Positions 10,276 through 20,860 are shown, counted from the first letter of the stretch. The stretch is 64,000 nucleotides of DNA from Sepiola atlantica (GCA_963556195.1 OY744533.1:44128413-44192412); one strand, 5' to 3'. Numbers and translations: made by a program. Notes: generated by a model from the letters alone, not told the origin.

Positions 10276-12109
10276 ACACAGAGTTAAAGATTTTGGCCAA
10301 GATCTTATCAAACCGGTTGCAGGGTGTCATCGGAGAATTGATCGAACTTGAGCAGAACTACGCTGTGAAGGGGAGATCGATTCAGAACAACTTGCACCTG
10401 ATTCATACGATCATAGAGGGGATAGAAGACGACACGGAAGCCGCGCTGATCAACTTGGATCAGTCCAAAGCTTTCGACAGGGTCGACCATCGCTTCTTGG
10501 CATCTGTTTTAGAGACTGCCGGTTTCAAACCGGATTTCCGCAAATGGATCTCCGTTCTGTATAGCTCGCAGACGGCAGTAGTACAGTAAGGCGTTCGAAG
10601 TCTTTCGCTGTCTCCCGGTCAGTACGCCAGGGTTGTCCGCTGTCGCCCCTGCTCTACATCCTTGCACTGGAGCCGCTACTTCGCAAGCTAAGGAGTGGGG
10701 AGGCAGGTCTGGGCCTATGCGGAATCGCTTTGCCTGGTGGAGCGCGAGCCAGGGTCTCCGCGTTCGCCGATGACATCACCGTCTATGTGTCATGCTTCCA
10801 AGACATTGAGAGGGTGACAGAGGCACTCACACATTACGAAACGATCACAGGGGCCAAAATCAACTGTAGCAAGTCAACTGGCCTGCGGTTGGGTGCCTGG
10901 AGCGGTGACACAACCCTTCCAGCTCCGTTCTGCTGGACAGATGGCCCGGTTCGAATCCTTGGCGTGTGGTTCGGACCGGGCCTCCAGCTCGATAGGAATT
11001 GGTCGGAGGTACAGTCAAAGGTCGAAGCGTCGGTTAACACTTGGCTTCGAAGGAAACTCTCCTTAAAGGGTAGAGCGGAGGCGTGCGCCACCTACGTCTT
11101 CCCTCTCATCCTTTACCGATTGGCTGTGCTTCCCCTGCCTGTGAACCGCCTCAAGGTGCTCCGGCACCTTCTGTCCTCACTTCTCTGGGACAGGAAGAGG
11201 CATTGGGTTTGCAGCCAGGTCTGCATTCAACGTCCGTGTGAGGGAGGCTTGGGGATGCCTGACTTGACGTGTCATCGAGACGCCGAGAGACTGACTTTCC
11301 TGAGTCGAACATTGACAGAGGAATCCGCGTGGAACCCCGCGGTCGATAGTGCTTTCCCCGACCTTATCCTCGACCATTCGGTTGAGGGCCATCGTAGGCC
11401 GAGGGGTGAATCGCAGTTTTTCAGGGAGTGTCGAGCCGCGCTCAAAAAGCTTCCTAGGTCCAGTGACCTTTCGCGGCTTTCTAGAAAAGAACTCCATAGA
11501 GGATTAGTGAGGGGGGCAGCTGACGATCCGTTAGTCAAGCGGTGCGGGTGGACAGAGGAGGAGATCCGCTCCGAATGGAGTTGGGCACCGGGAACGAGTC
11601 ATATCAACAACTCGGAGTTCTCTCTGACCTGGCGATTGGCCCGGAATGCGCTACCCCTTAATGCAATACTGCAGAGATCCGGAATTGAGGACTCACCCGA
11701 GTGTCCCCGTTGCGACAGGCTCTTTGAGGAAACGCCTGATCACGCTTTCTTCTGGGAGTACGTCAACGGGGTGACGGCTCGCATCGATCCTGAGCAGCCG
11801 CTGCCGTTGCACCTAGCTTACATAATAGACAACGTCTGTCCGCCGTGGGATGGGGAGAGACGAATGGTGTTTCTCGTGATCCTGGCTGTAGCGCGAATGG
11901 TGGTGTGGACGTCGCGTCTGAGAAATAACCAGGGGGTTGAATCTTTTGCTGATCAGGATCTGATCGCATTCTTCAAACACCAGCTGAAAGTCAAGATCAG
12001 ATGTGATAGGAAAAGATTACACTCCTCGTTTTTTGAAAAAAGGTTGATACAAGTAGCGAGCTTGTGTGTACGAAAAGGAGTCAAGTATGAGTACGTGTTC
12101 CCGGCCTGA
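10245..12109 (+). pseudogene. LINE ORF2 reverse transcriptase (endonuclease lost, one frameshift)
   Basis: Encodes the RT and C-terminal part of a Tx1-clade ORF2. Visible blocks are the RT fingers (KILSNRLQGVIGELIELEQ), motif A (LINLDQSKAFDRVDHRFL), motif B (RQGCPLSPLLYILALEPLL), motif C (FADDITVYV), the thumb region, and a C-terminal Cys-His motif (CPRCDRLFEETPDH) before the stop at 12107-12109. A frameshift at about 10587-10600 separates motif A from motif B. From 10600 on, 500 codons are uninterrupted. The apurinic endonuclease domain that should precede RT is deleted. The long intact C-terminal frame suggests modest age. Confidence 0.88.
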
Positions 12110-12539
12110 GCATGGCGTGCACGGTTCCTTGTCCAGTTGGACCCCAGCCCTTTGGGTAAGTTTAGCCTCTTATCTAGTTGAATGAATGAGTTACCCCACC
12201 CTCCTGGTAATAGAAACCCACCAAGATGCCCACTCCCCACTTTCAATTTTTTGTCCTCAGCCCCACCCCAACTTGCACTTATCTTGGAAGGGCACCACCC
12301 GCTCTCCAAACTGCATCCCCCCACTTTCTTTTTTCTCCCACTTAGATCCCACTCCCATGGAGAGACGAACCTGCTTGTTTTTGGTTCGGAACAAACCGGA
12401 AAACAGTGGGCAGTCTAATATTTAGAAAGGGTTAGGAGGGTCTTACTAACTGGGTTTTGCTTTTCTCCCCTACCTCATTATACTCCAATGAATTTCTGTA
12501 AATATAACCATATTTATTTATTTATTTATTTTATTATAT

Positions 12540-12571
<32 letters not shown>

Positions 12572-12618
12572 CCCTGAAGGAAAATTTTAAGATTGCAAAC
12601 TTATTTTACAATAGCCTA
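12110..12618 (+). other. LINE 3' UTR and A-rich tail
   Basis: About 430 bp of C-rich then AT-rich sequence following the ORF2 stop. It ends in TTTATTTATT repeats and interrupted A runs (12542-12570). No U2 3' sequence follows the tail, so this copy is not simply sitting inside a U2 gene. Confidence 0.6.
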
Positions 12619-12802
12619 AGTAGGACGGCCCCTAGAGTAAATGTGGTATTGTGGTGACTGAGATGATTCTAGTTAAGAGTAGGATAGACAATTTTATTAC
12701 CTTTGACAAAGGATGACCAACGACACCCACCCCCACACTTTTGATGGCCTTGTGCCTAATTTGTTTTGAATATTAACATGTATTTTCTGCAAATAAATTT
12801 TT
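12619..12802 (+). repeat. Dispersed repeat A, copy 2 (SINE-like tail)
   Basis: Second copy of the repeat at 7541-7812, same orientation, on the far side of the LINE. Its tail contains GGCCTTGTGCCTAA and GCAAATAAAT, as in the SINEs that follow. Confidence 0.6.
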
Positions 12803-13121
12803 CAAAGTGTAGTATCTGTTCCGATGGATACTGCACGCCTGTCCTGTGCAGTTCTAGGAGGTCCACCCTCCCAGGCTTTGCCTCCCCTCTTTGGGGAGGA
12901 GTAAGTTTATTGCTTACTGTCTGAGGCGCCCCTACCGGGGAATGCCGACGGGGCTGCCTAGGCAATTTTTAAATGGCCAGAGTGCTCACCTCTCGAGCGC
13001 TGGCTTTTCAAACCCCACTTTCTCGACCCGATCTTGGGTCACATCTTACTTGTGGGAGTAAGATAAAACTGGCCTTGTGCCTAACTCCTGGGATAGGAGT
13101 AAATAAAACCTGAATTTATAT
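12803..13121 (+). repeat. U2-headed SINE with tRNA-like body
   Basis: Begins with a 19-nt U2 snRNA segment (CAAAGTGTAGTATCTGTTC) carrying the same extra A as the LINE head at 7981. The body contains a tRNA-promoter-like pair: an A-box-like TGGCCAGAGTGCTCA near 12975 and a B-box-like CTTTTCAAACCCC near 13003. The 3' tail is GGCCTTGTGCCTAACTCCTG ... AGTAAATAAA. SINEs with snRNA-derived heads are known (SINEU of crocodilians); this family was not recognised as a named one. Confidence 0.7.
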
Positions 13122-13387
13122 TGTCCTGTGTAGTTCTAGGAGGTCCACCCTCCCCTCTTTGGGGAGGAGTAAGTTAATTGCTTACTGCTTGAGGCGCCCC
13201 TACCGGGGAATGCCGACGGGGCTGCCCAAGCAATTTTTAATGGTCAGAGTGCTCACCTCTCGGGCGCTGGCTTTTCAACCCCCACTTTCCGACCCAACCT
13301 TGGGTCACATCTTACTTGTGGGAGTAAGATAAAACTGGCCTTGTGCCTAACTCCTGGGGAGGAGTAAATAATACCTGAATTTATATA
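13122..13387 (+). repeat. Second, headless SINE unit in tandem
   Basis: A direct repeat of 12840-13121, starting at TGTCCTGTG and lacking the U2 head. It is highly similar except for a 16-bp deletion near its start, and it ends in the same CTTGTGCCTAACTCC tail. This is a tandem duplication or nested insertion of the SINE body. Confidence 0.8.
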
Positions 13388-13880
13388 CGGTTATCTCCCT
13401 TGACCTTTGCACTAAACAAATGTTTTTAAAGTTTTTAGTTCATTTAAAGAATTTGCTAATAGTAAAAAAAAAAGTAAAACAAATCTTAATTTCTCCGCCC
13501 ATGTAATCGTGTAAAACTATACTATTATATTTCGTTTAATTTAGTTATCTGATTTGTATTGAACTTATTTGCTGAAGAAGTTATAATTTTAGTCCAATCA
13601 TAAAAATGGTGTTCTACAAAAATGTTTTATTTTTAAAGTGCAAACTGTGGCCGGTACACGTGCACCTAGATTTATTTATTTATTTTTTAAATGTTACAAT
13701 TATTTTTTTTTTTTCGTTTTTTTCTGGTTTTGCTTTTTTTAATATATTCCTGTCTTCCTCGCCCAGAAATTCCACACTACACAAGGAAACTATAATAATC
13801 ATTTTTTTAAATTCCCCCCCTCGATTGTATTTTTAAACTAAGCTCATTCGACATTCATTTATTTTTCTCTGCATACAATA
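13388..13880. other. Non-coding AT-rich interval
   Basis: No gene, RNA or structured repeat is supported. T-rich tracts at 13675-13745 create short spurious frames. Confidence 0.6.
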
Positions 13881-14807
13881 AAGAAAGTAGCGATTCGTGA
13901 GATTTATATGTTCTTCCAGCTTCCGGTTCTACTCAGCAGCAATTGACGCCTCATATCATATACGGATGGCCCGAAATGATAAAAAAAAAACAATTTCAAA
14001 CTTGTTCATCGTCATATTATTTCACAAATAATACATCGAATGTATTACTTTTATTTCGTAATAAACAAATAATTAACAGAATACCTGATCTATTTTAAAA
14101 ATAATTTATTTGTTTTTTATTTCATTGTTTTGAACACTTTTTAAATGTTTTCTCAAATTGTTTTAGGTTTAAAATTCTTAATACAGACATAATATTGTTT
14201 TTTTTTTAATGTTTTATGAAGACATAATACAATATTTCTGTTTATTAAGGCCGGAAAGTGGAGAGTTTTTTTTTCATGCGATTACGCGTGAACAACACTT
14301 TACCTGAAAAACTTGGCGGAAAGAAGGGTCACCGCAGGAATTTCTCTGGTGGCGGCGAGTAAAACGTAATTTTTGTCGGCAATATTATGTATTGGATACG
14401 GAAATTTTTGAAGTTTAAAACTTAAAATAAGATTTAAAACAACAAAAAAAACAATTTGTGAAAACATTAAAAGAAAACAATATTTTGTCTGTATTAAGAA
14501 TTTTAAACCAAAAACAATTTGAGAAAACAATAAAAACAAAACAATAAAATAAAAGACAAATAAATTATTTTAAAAATACATCCGGTATTTCTGTTAATTA
14601 TTTGTTTATTACGAAATAAAAATAATACATTCGATGTATTATTTATGAAATAATATGACGTTGGACAAGTCTGAAATTGGTATGAATTAGTGAGGAAGTT
14701 TTTTTTAATAATTTCTGGCCATCCGTATATGATATGAGGTGTCAATTGCTGCTGAGTAGAACCGGAAGCTGGAAGAACATATAAATCTCACGAATCGCCA
14801 AGAAAGT
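13881..14807. mobile_element. Foldback MITE with ~310-bp inverted repeats and 8-bp TSD
   Basis: The left arm (13889 to about 14200) and right arm (about 14470-14799) are inverted copies starting RGCGATTCGTGAGATTT. The element is flanked by the direct duplication AAGAAAGT (13881-13888 and 14800-14807), a target-site length typical of hAT and some other DNA transposons. The interior of about 270 bp codes for nothing. The minus-strand frames of 79-80 codons read the arms and are not genes. Confidence 0.82.
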
Positions 14808-14820
14808 TTTAGGTGCTTGT

Positions 14821-15874
14821 TTACATTAGGACCTGCGCTAAAAGTGCCTCGGCGTCGGTACTTTCCGGATGTTTACGTAAACGCCGGACAATGTCGAATG
14901 GGGTATCTTTCAGAATGATCAGTACGCTGAAAACGCTTAAAAAAACAAATATACAACAAATAAAAGTAACTGTCGTCGATAAAAGTTAATTTAAAACTGA
15001 CCTGTGATATTTGTTTGTATTTTTAAACCGTTCCAACTGCTATTTAGTAGAAATCAATAGTTTTATCACGCGAACTTCCCAAAAAAAAACAAGATGGCGC
15101 TTGCTCGTAAGACGCCATAATGTCTAAAGAAAACGAGTAAAAAATGAACAAGAAATTTTTTTTACATCTAATAAAAACCCATTTATAGTACGTAAAAATA
15201 CAAACAAATATCATAGGTAAGTAGACAAATATCTCTTCTCGACGTAGGTTAAACTCACTTGTTGCATATTTATTTTTATAACCCCGTTCTCGTTAGTTTT
15301 TTAGACCCCGTCCGCGACTGTACTGATCATTCTGAAAGATGCCCGTCGAATGAAAAATCCGTTGACTTACCTGTGTCCAAAAAAGCAGAAACGAGGCAGG
15401 ATTTACAAGCGGGGACAAAACAAGCAAAAAGTTACAGCAAAACATTTTGTATTGAATAAATATTTATTTTTTAACGAAGAAATAGGTGTTTAATTTTTTA
15501 AAGTGTTAACGAAGAAATAACAGTGATTCAAATAAGTTTAAATCAAAAAGCTAATCAAGTAATTGTTGTTTTTTTTAATTTTACGAAACTTATTATTATT
15601 TATTTTTTTACTGGTTATTATTGTTGCTTTCGTTAGGGTTTGGGCAGGGTTAGGGTTTGGGCAGGGTTGGGAATTAGGGTTAGGGCAGGGCTAGAGTTAT
15701 GAATTAGGCTTAGGTTTTGCAGACGTCAAAAATTCAGTTATCAAGTTTAGATGTTCAATTAGTTATTCATTTTCTCGCAGTTTCATTTACTAACCACTTT
15801 GGGGCTTTCCAGCGTTTACGTAAAACGCCGGAAAGCACCGACGCCGAGGGACTTTTAAAACGGGTCCCAATCTA
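14821..15874. mobile_element. Nested inverted-repeat element
   Basis: Outer arms 14821-14893 and 15803-15874 share CCTCGGCGTCGG, TTTCCGG and GTTTACGTAAA blocks in inverted orientation. Inside lies a second inverted pair (14893-14935 and 15319-15352, around ATCTTTCAGAATGATCAGTAC) and a third (15001-15027 and 15194-15219). This suggests one foldback element inserted in, or grown within, another. No transposase is present. Confidence 0.7.
15632..15714 (+). repeat. Degenerate TTAGGG-like tract
   Basis: Runs of TTAGGG and TTTGGGCAGGG (GTTAGGGTTTGGGCAGGG repeated) inside the element at 14821-15874. It is an interstitial telomere-like satellite in composition, but too irregular to be a telomere. 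Confidence 0.6.
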
Positions 15875-16763
15875 ACAAAGTACCAAGTTTTATATAATTA
15901 AATAAAACAACATTAACAATAAAACAGTCGATTAATTCCTATTTTAGTCACATAAATTAGTTAGAGTGAAATGGGTTTCGACGTCTCTCAAACAAATATG
16001 ATGCAAGTTTAGAATTGGGACGACATGAAAAATAAAATTAAGAAATATATTGATGATGCACGTACCCGTGACTGAAAGCATATATCGATATATCGTATAT
16101 GAAAAATCACATAAATTGATCAAGTAGATTTTTTTACAAAAGAAAATCAAATTAAGTTAGAACGAAAAAAATAATGGCCGACATTAGGCAGTCAAACTCG
16201 ACATACTTTGTTTTTGTTTTTTGTTTTTTAACTAAAAAACGCTTTAAAATAAGTTAAAACACAACAAAACTTATCCAGGTAGGTAGAAGAGTAACTTATA
16301 TTGCCTTTGGTAACATTTATTTGTTGTATATTTGTTTTGTTCACCCCTTTTTTGTTTTGTTGGATCGTGTAAAAACTGCCTTTTTTTCCAAGTCTGCTTC
16401 TAAATTCCAACTTTTGAGTCAAGACAACCAATATGGTGTCAATATATCAACAATCCTCATTTACCTATAAAATTTCATTTTAATAACGTTTTTAAAAGCG
16501 ATTATTGAGAAGGAGAAGACAGCGCCGGAGAGAAGGGGAGATGGAAACTTTGACTGCCACATCACAACCGAAACATGACCAGTGAATTCCGTCAACAAAG
16601 TGAAGAACGCACAGTAGGGATCAACAACAGCCCCTGGTAATGCTACCCCAAGTGTTTAATATTGGGCGAGAAAAAACACTGATATATAAATTAATAGAAA
16701 ATAACAGGAAATAAAAGTTCAGTCCAGATCCACTGGCTGAACTCGAGGTTAAAATTATTAGAC
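15875..16763. other. Non-coding interval
   Basis: AT-rich sequence without a supported gene. Short minus-strand frames (15944-16150, 16228-16431) have no recognisable domain. Confidence 0.55.
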
Positions 16764-17655
16764 TGTAGGAATTGATAGAAATTGATGTGACGTCACATGG
16801 CTAAAAGAGAGAGTGAGGAAGAGAACTCTGCAGTTCCTTGGAAGTACTACATGTGTGAACATGTTAATTTCAAAATGAGCTGATTAGATACGATTAAACT
16901 GATTATTGATTTCTCTGTCCAACCGACCCCACTGATCAGTCATTTAGAATGAAGATCAAAGCTAATAAACCTCCTCTGTCTTCATGCAGTTATCACTTGA
17001 CTTGGTATTTTTTACAAGTATAATAAGAAGAGGCTTTGATTTCAGGCAGCCAGCCCTCTGTATTGGAATTTATTAACGTCCCCCTCAGTGACTGGCTGCA
17101 GCCTTGTCCCTTAAGGATCTCACGGATTGGCTGTCAGGCATCCCAACCCCTACTCCCTTAGAGGTCATGTGAGTCAGCCCATAAAAACGCCTGCACACTG
17201 TGTCCTGGCCTCTTTTCGACCCACCTTTTGAACCTGGTAGGACCGTGGCTGGATGTTTCTGAGACATGCCAACGACGGCAGTCGTAGAGAGCCCCCACTC
17301 CTTCCTGTTACCAACCATCTTGGACTGAAGTGACTACATCTCGACAAGAGCCCGAATGGAGGCGGGTGCACGTGCAACCTGTTACCAGAACTCCCACAAG
17401 ATAAGTTTGCGAAGCACGTTTTCGCCAACCTAAATTAACTTCCTCCTTTCTGAACTTTGAACTCACCATTTGTTGTATATATATGCCCGTATGTTTTCTC
17501 ACAAGTAAAACTGTTTTAAACTTATATACGATTGTTGTTGTGTTCCTTCTCACAAAAGCTGTTGCCCTGTTTCTATTTTGCACTTATCTACATATTTGTT
17601 ACTGCATTCTCACGTGCGAGAATTGAACTTTCTTCCAGGGATATTTAATCCCAAC
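16764..17655 (+). promoter_or_regulatory. Possible solo LTR or promoter-rich repeat
   Basis: A GC-richer block begins TGTAGGAATTG and may end CCCAACA. It holds a perfect 14-bp palindrome with a CRE core (ATGTGACGTCACAT, 16785-16798), an inverted CCAAT (17125 region) and a TATA-like CATAAAAA near 17180. This order resembles LTR U3-R organisation. No target duplication and no second copy were found, so this is tentative. The minus-strand frames over it lack domains. Confidence 0.35.
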
Positions 17656-17994
17656 ATCTGTCAAGGAGGATCACTGCAAAAGCGTGTACAACAGGAACAA
17701 CAAGCAACCAAGATATGAATGCAATTTGTGAACTTTCATGTTTCTGCAACGATTGCAACAAGATGGTACTCTGCATTTATGACATAAGGTCAAAATACAA
17801 CACAAGAACTGATTGAGCATTTTACATTAAATGTATATAGTAAAGTGAATTTCCACTCTAAAGTCAAAAATATTTATTCATTTAAAATATTTTCCAAGTA
17901 TTTCCAATGTCAATTCATTGTGACTACGGAAGCTTACACGTGCCAATAAAATTTTTAAAAAGTTAAATCCGAAAGTGGCCTGAGATCCCAGGGT
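17656..17994. other. Non-coding interval
   Basis: Nothing recognised. The sequence becomes AT-rich after 17700. Confidence 0.5.
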
Positions 17995-18957
17995 TGTGAT
18001 ATAAACAATAAAAGAACACGGGGGAAGGAGATCTCCAGTTCAAGACACCAGGTATTAAAGAAAATCAGCAAATAAACAAGTGAGAAATAACACAAAACAA
18101 CCAAGTTAAAGTTTAGATAGAATAATTTATTTACATAAAAATACAGGAGAGAAATATATAAAGAAAAACAAAGATAAATTCTAATGTAGAGAACGGAATC
18201 TAAATACTATTTTTAGTTGACGAGCAAAGATCACATTTAAACATATGAAATCAGTTTATGAGAGAGATGTGGTTTTAACTTACAGTACACCGGTGGATAG
18301 TTCAGAATATAATCCACATTAGAGCTTAATAGTTCAACAGTTTAGAAAGCATGAGTTTGTTTTTGCATAAGAATCAATATGTAGCCGAATGTGAGTTCGT
18401 GAGTATCAGGTACAGGGGTTTTTAAGTTCTGGATAAAGGTGTGGTGCTACACAATCCTCAGTTAGGGTTTTGAGTTGTAATCCCAGTGAATGGATGATGG
18501 TAATACTGACAGGTTGCCACTTACGCTGGTTGGTTTTGAATTCAGTTTTCATAAGTTGAATTCACTTCTTCCCGTTGGCAATGAAATATTTCCAAATAAG
18601 TTGTCCACGGCAGGTATTTTTACATTTTAAATCCTTTTACTTCAGAGCGTCTTTTTTAGCCTAATATTATATGTAAGGCAACAAGGGTGTCTTTTTCCCT
18701 TTCTTTTTTATCTTCTTCTTCTTCTTCATCAACGTTATCCAACTGGCGCCTTTAAACTGATGTGATGCTCTCGTGTCCACTTCCTTTTCTTATAGCCTAT
18801 ATAGGTGTCGATCATGTGACCGAGTGTATTGGGGGATTATGTAGGCGTTTATCTGATGATCGAATCGAGGCGACAGGTTAAATGTACTTTTAGCCGAGGG
18901 CACGATCTAGGTCCTGTCTGGCGGAAATAGACAATGTAACGAAGAGGGGTGGTTACA
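17995..18957 (-). mobile_element. Possible solo LTR (minus strand)
   Basis: On the minus strand the block starts TGTAACCACCCCTCTTCG, a common style of Ty3/gypsy LTR start. It has a TATA-like CTATATAGGCTATAAG about 150 bp in (near 18806-18789), and it can be ended at ATCACA (17995). No target duplication is visible and it is not demonstrably paired with the gypsy pol at 21690-24880. The identity is therefore a suggestion. Confidence 0.35.
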
Positions 18958-19378
18958 GGAAATGGCACACGTCTTTGCTCTTTAAAGAAATCTCTATTTT
19001 CTTTTCACTCACAAACTGTCTGGTTGACAAAAATATGAAAACTGCTTTCGCTTGCTTGTGGTACAATCGATCTAATGAAATAAACTTCTAAAATCCTAAT
19101 TGGAGTAGTCATATGATGTAACACCAGAGTGTTGACATGTAATCACAAGAAAAAATATAGAATCACATTTTTATTTTTTCGTTGACAGCGTAGGGACAAA
19201 GCGTAAAATTTTATCAACTTTTATTTTTATATCCTGTCATCATTATCTGACTTGACTTAGCAATCAATCTGATGGAGCTCTATCATCATCATCAGTAAAT
19301 GTAGTAGTAGTAGTAATTAGTACAGGAATTTTTTTTTTCTGGAAGACAGTAGTCAGCCAGGAACGATATATTCACTTA
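18958..19378. other. Non-coding interval
   Basis: No gene. Contains a short CATCATCAT/GTAGTAGTAG simple repeat near 19280-19315. Confidence 0.5.
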
Positions 19379-20860
19379 CTAGCGGTACCCGTTGCCCGGC
19401 GCTGCCCGGGAGTAATATAAAAGAATGAATTAAACAGCCGACAGAATGCAAATAGGTCACATATCGAACAAAAGTAGAAATTGCTCCAGTTTCTTAAAGA
19501 TGTCTATTATATTTGTGTGTTCGAGTTTTAATTCCGGCGTTTTGTATTACTCTAACCATAAACTAAGCATAACCTATAGATTAGTTCGGCCAAAGTCAGT
19601 TAACTCACGGTGCCGGTTCAAATTCTGTAGAAGCATTGGTTGTTTTGTTTTGATCTGTTTTGTTTTCTTCTGGTTTAAAAGATGTAGAAGCACTGTTTTT
19701 CTTGAGTTTTATTCGATAAGCACACATTTTGGGCCACTTTATTTTGAAGAAAACGTAAATGAAAATGTATTTCTGCCTCATCTGAAAGAAACTTTTTGTT
19801 TTTAAAGTTATTGTGCTGTACGCTTCATCTATTCTGTTCATGTAAACTGATGCAATTTTCATTTGTGTCTAAATCCAGTGACCGTATTTATTGAGCTGTA
19901 TTTTCCCCACATTTGTAACCGACATTGTGTCTAACTTAGCCCTCATGAGGATGAAAATAAATAGGGACAGTAAAAAAAAACTGCACAAATCTCATTTGTT
20001 TTTTTGTTTACACTTTATTGCCCTCCTCGTTCGTACACAGTGTTAGGAACATTGTATTATGCTTTGCGGCAGGTAAGAAAATTAATAATCCAGTTTTATT
20101 GTGTTCTTTTTCGACAACCTAATCATATAAACAAAAATAACATCAAAAATAGAAATATGTCTTTACAAGGTTTTTCTCATAAAAAAGATAAAATGTAATT
20201 TATTTACGATATGTGAAAAACATTAAAACAGTAATATTTTATGATATGCTAAGATCGATCAGAGTTGTAAAAGGAAAAAAATACTTATCTGTTGGATGTC
20301 TAATAAATCGTTCGTTTATTGAATTATTATTTTGCCATAAATCATTTATGTACGGTTTCAGCGTCCTAAATGTGAAATGAAATTGTGTTTTAGCGATGAT
20401 TTGATTCGAATGTGTGTGATATTATGTTAATAATGAAACGATTTATTTATGGGAGAAAGTTTTTAAGGAATGTCTGTAAATGACTAACCTCGAGCAAAGC
20501 ATGGCGCGGTTGGGATGAAATTTGTCTCATGCTTATGCAAGCTGATCTCTGATTGGCTTTTTTACAAATTCTAAATCGGTGAAAGCATTTCCTTGTGAAT
20601 TAATCACAAAGCGGTGTCTGAGAAGTGTAAGAGTTAATAATTCATAAAGATAAATTAGCATGCTACCCTCTCTCTAGGAGAGTTAGTCGTATGGGATAAA
20701 TAATTGGAACTAATTTTATATGTTAAAAATATGTGTAAGTTGCTGGAAACACGGGCGACTTAAGGTAGTGTTGATTTTCGATGTGTTTGATGCATTAATT
20801 TTCTTGCCTACTTTAACTGATTTGGAAGGAGAAAAAACAACTGTATTTTATATATAGAGA
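19379..20860 (-). mobile_element. Second complete non-autonomous Helitron
   Basis: On the minus strand the element starts TCTCTATATATAAAATACAG (20860 downward). It ends with a hairpin (CCCGGGCAGCGCCGGG) and GCTAG at 19382-19379, flanked by A and T as Helitrons require. It has no Rep/helicase. Within it are a SINE-like segment with a B-box-like GGTTCAAATTC (about 19614) and a tail CATTGTGTCTAACTTAG ... AAATAAATAGG (19922-19966). It also holds one arm of a MITE family (TGTACGGTTTCAGCGTCC at 20349). The 119-codon frame at 19446-19805 has no recognisable domain. Confidence 0.75.
19560..19968 (+). repeat. SINE-like segment inside Helitron
   Basis: Contains a tRNA B-box-like GGTTCAAATTC and ends with the window's recurrent SINE tail (TTGTGTCTAACTTAGCCCTC ... 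AAATAAATAG). Head and boundaries are uncertain. Confidence 0.45.

Larger units (their letters stand above)
8024..12575 (+). mobile_element. Tx1-clade (L1 superfamily) LINE, decayed
   Basis: A non-LTR retrotransposon of about 4.5 kb with, in order, a C-rich 5' UTR (8024-8436), an ORF1 region, a truncated ORF2, a 3' UTR and an A-rich end (12540-12575). The RT and downstream region have the look of the Xenopus TX1 149-kDa family (ILGVWFGP, SLKGRAE, LILYRL blocks). The endonuclease half of ORF2 is missing: ORF1-like sequence runs straight into RT at about 10250. It is markedly more GC-rich than its surroundings, which suggests a more recent arrival than most repeats here. Flanking repeat-A copies lie on both sides. 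Confidence 0.85.

Noticed and set aside
15632..15714. Telomere or chromosome end
   Set aside because: Irregular TTAGGG/GGGCAGGG mix within a transposable element and flanked by more sequence on both sides.
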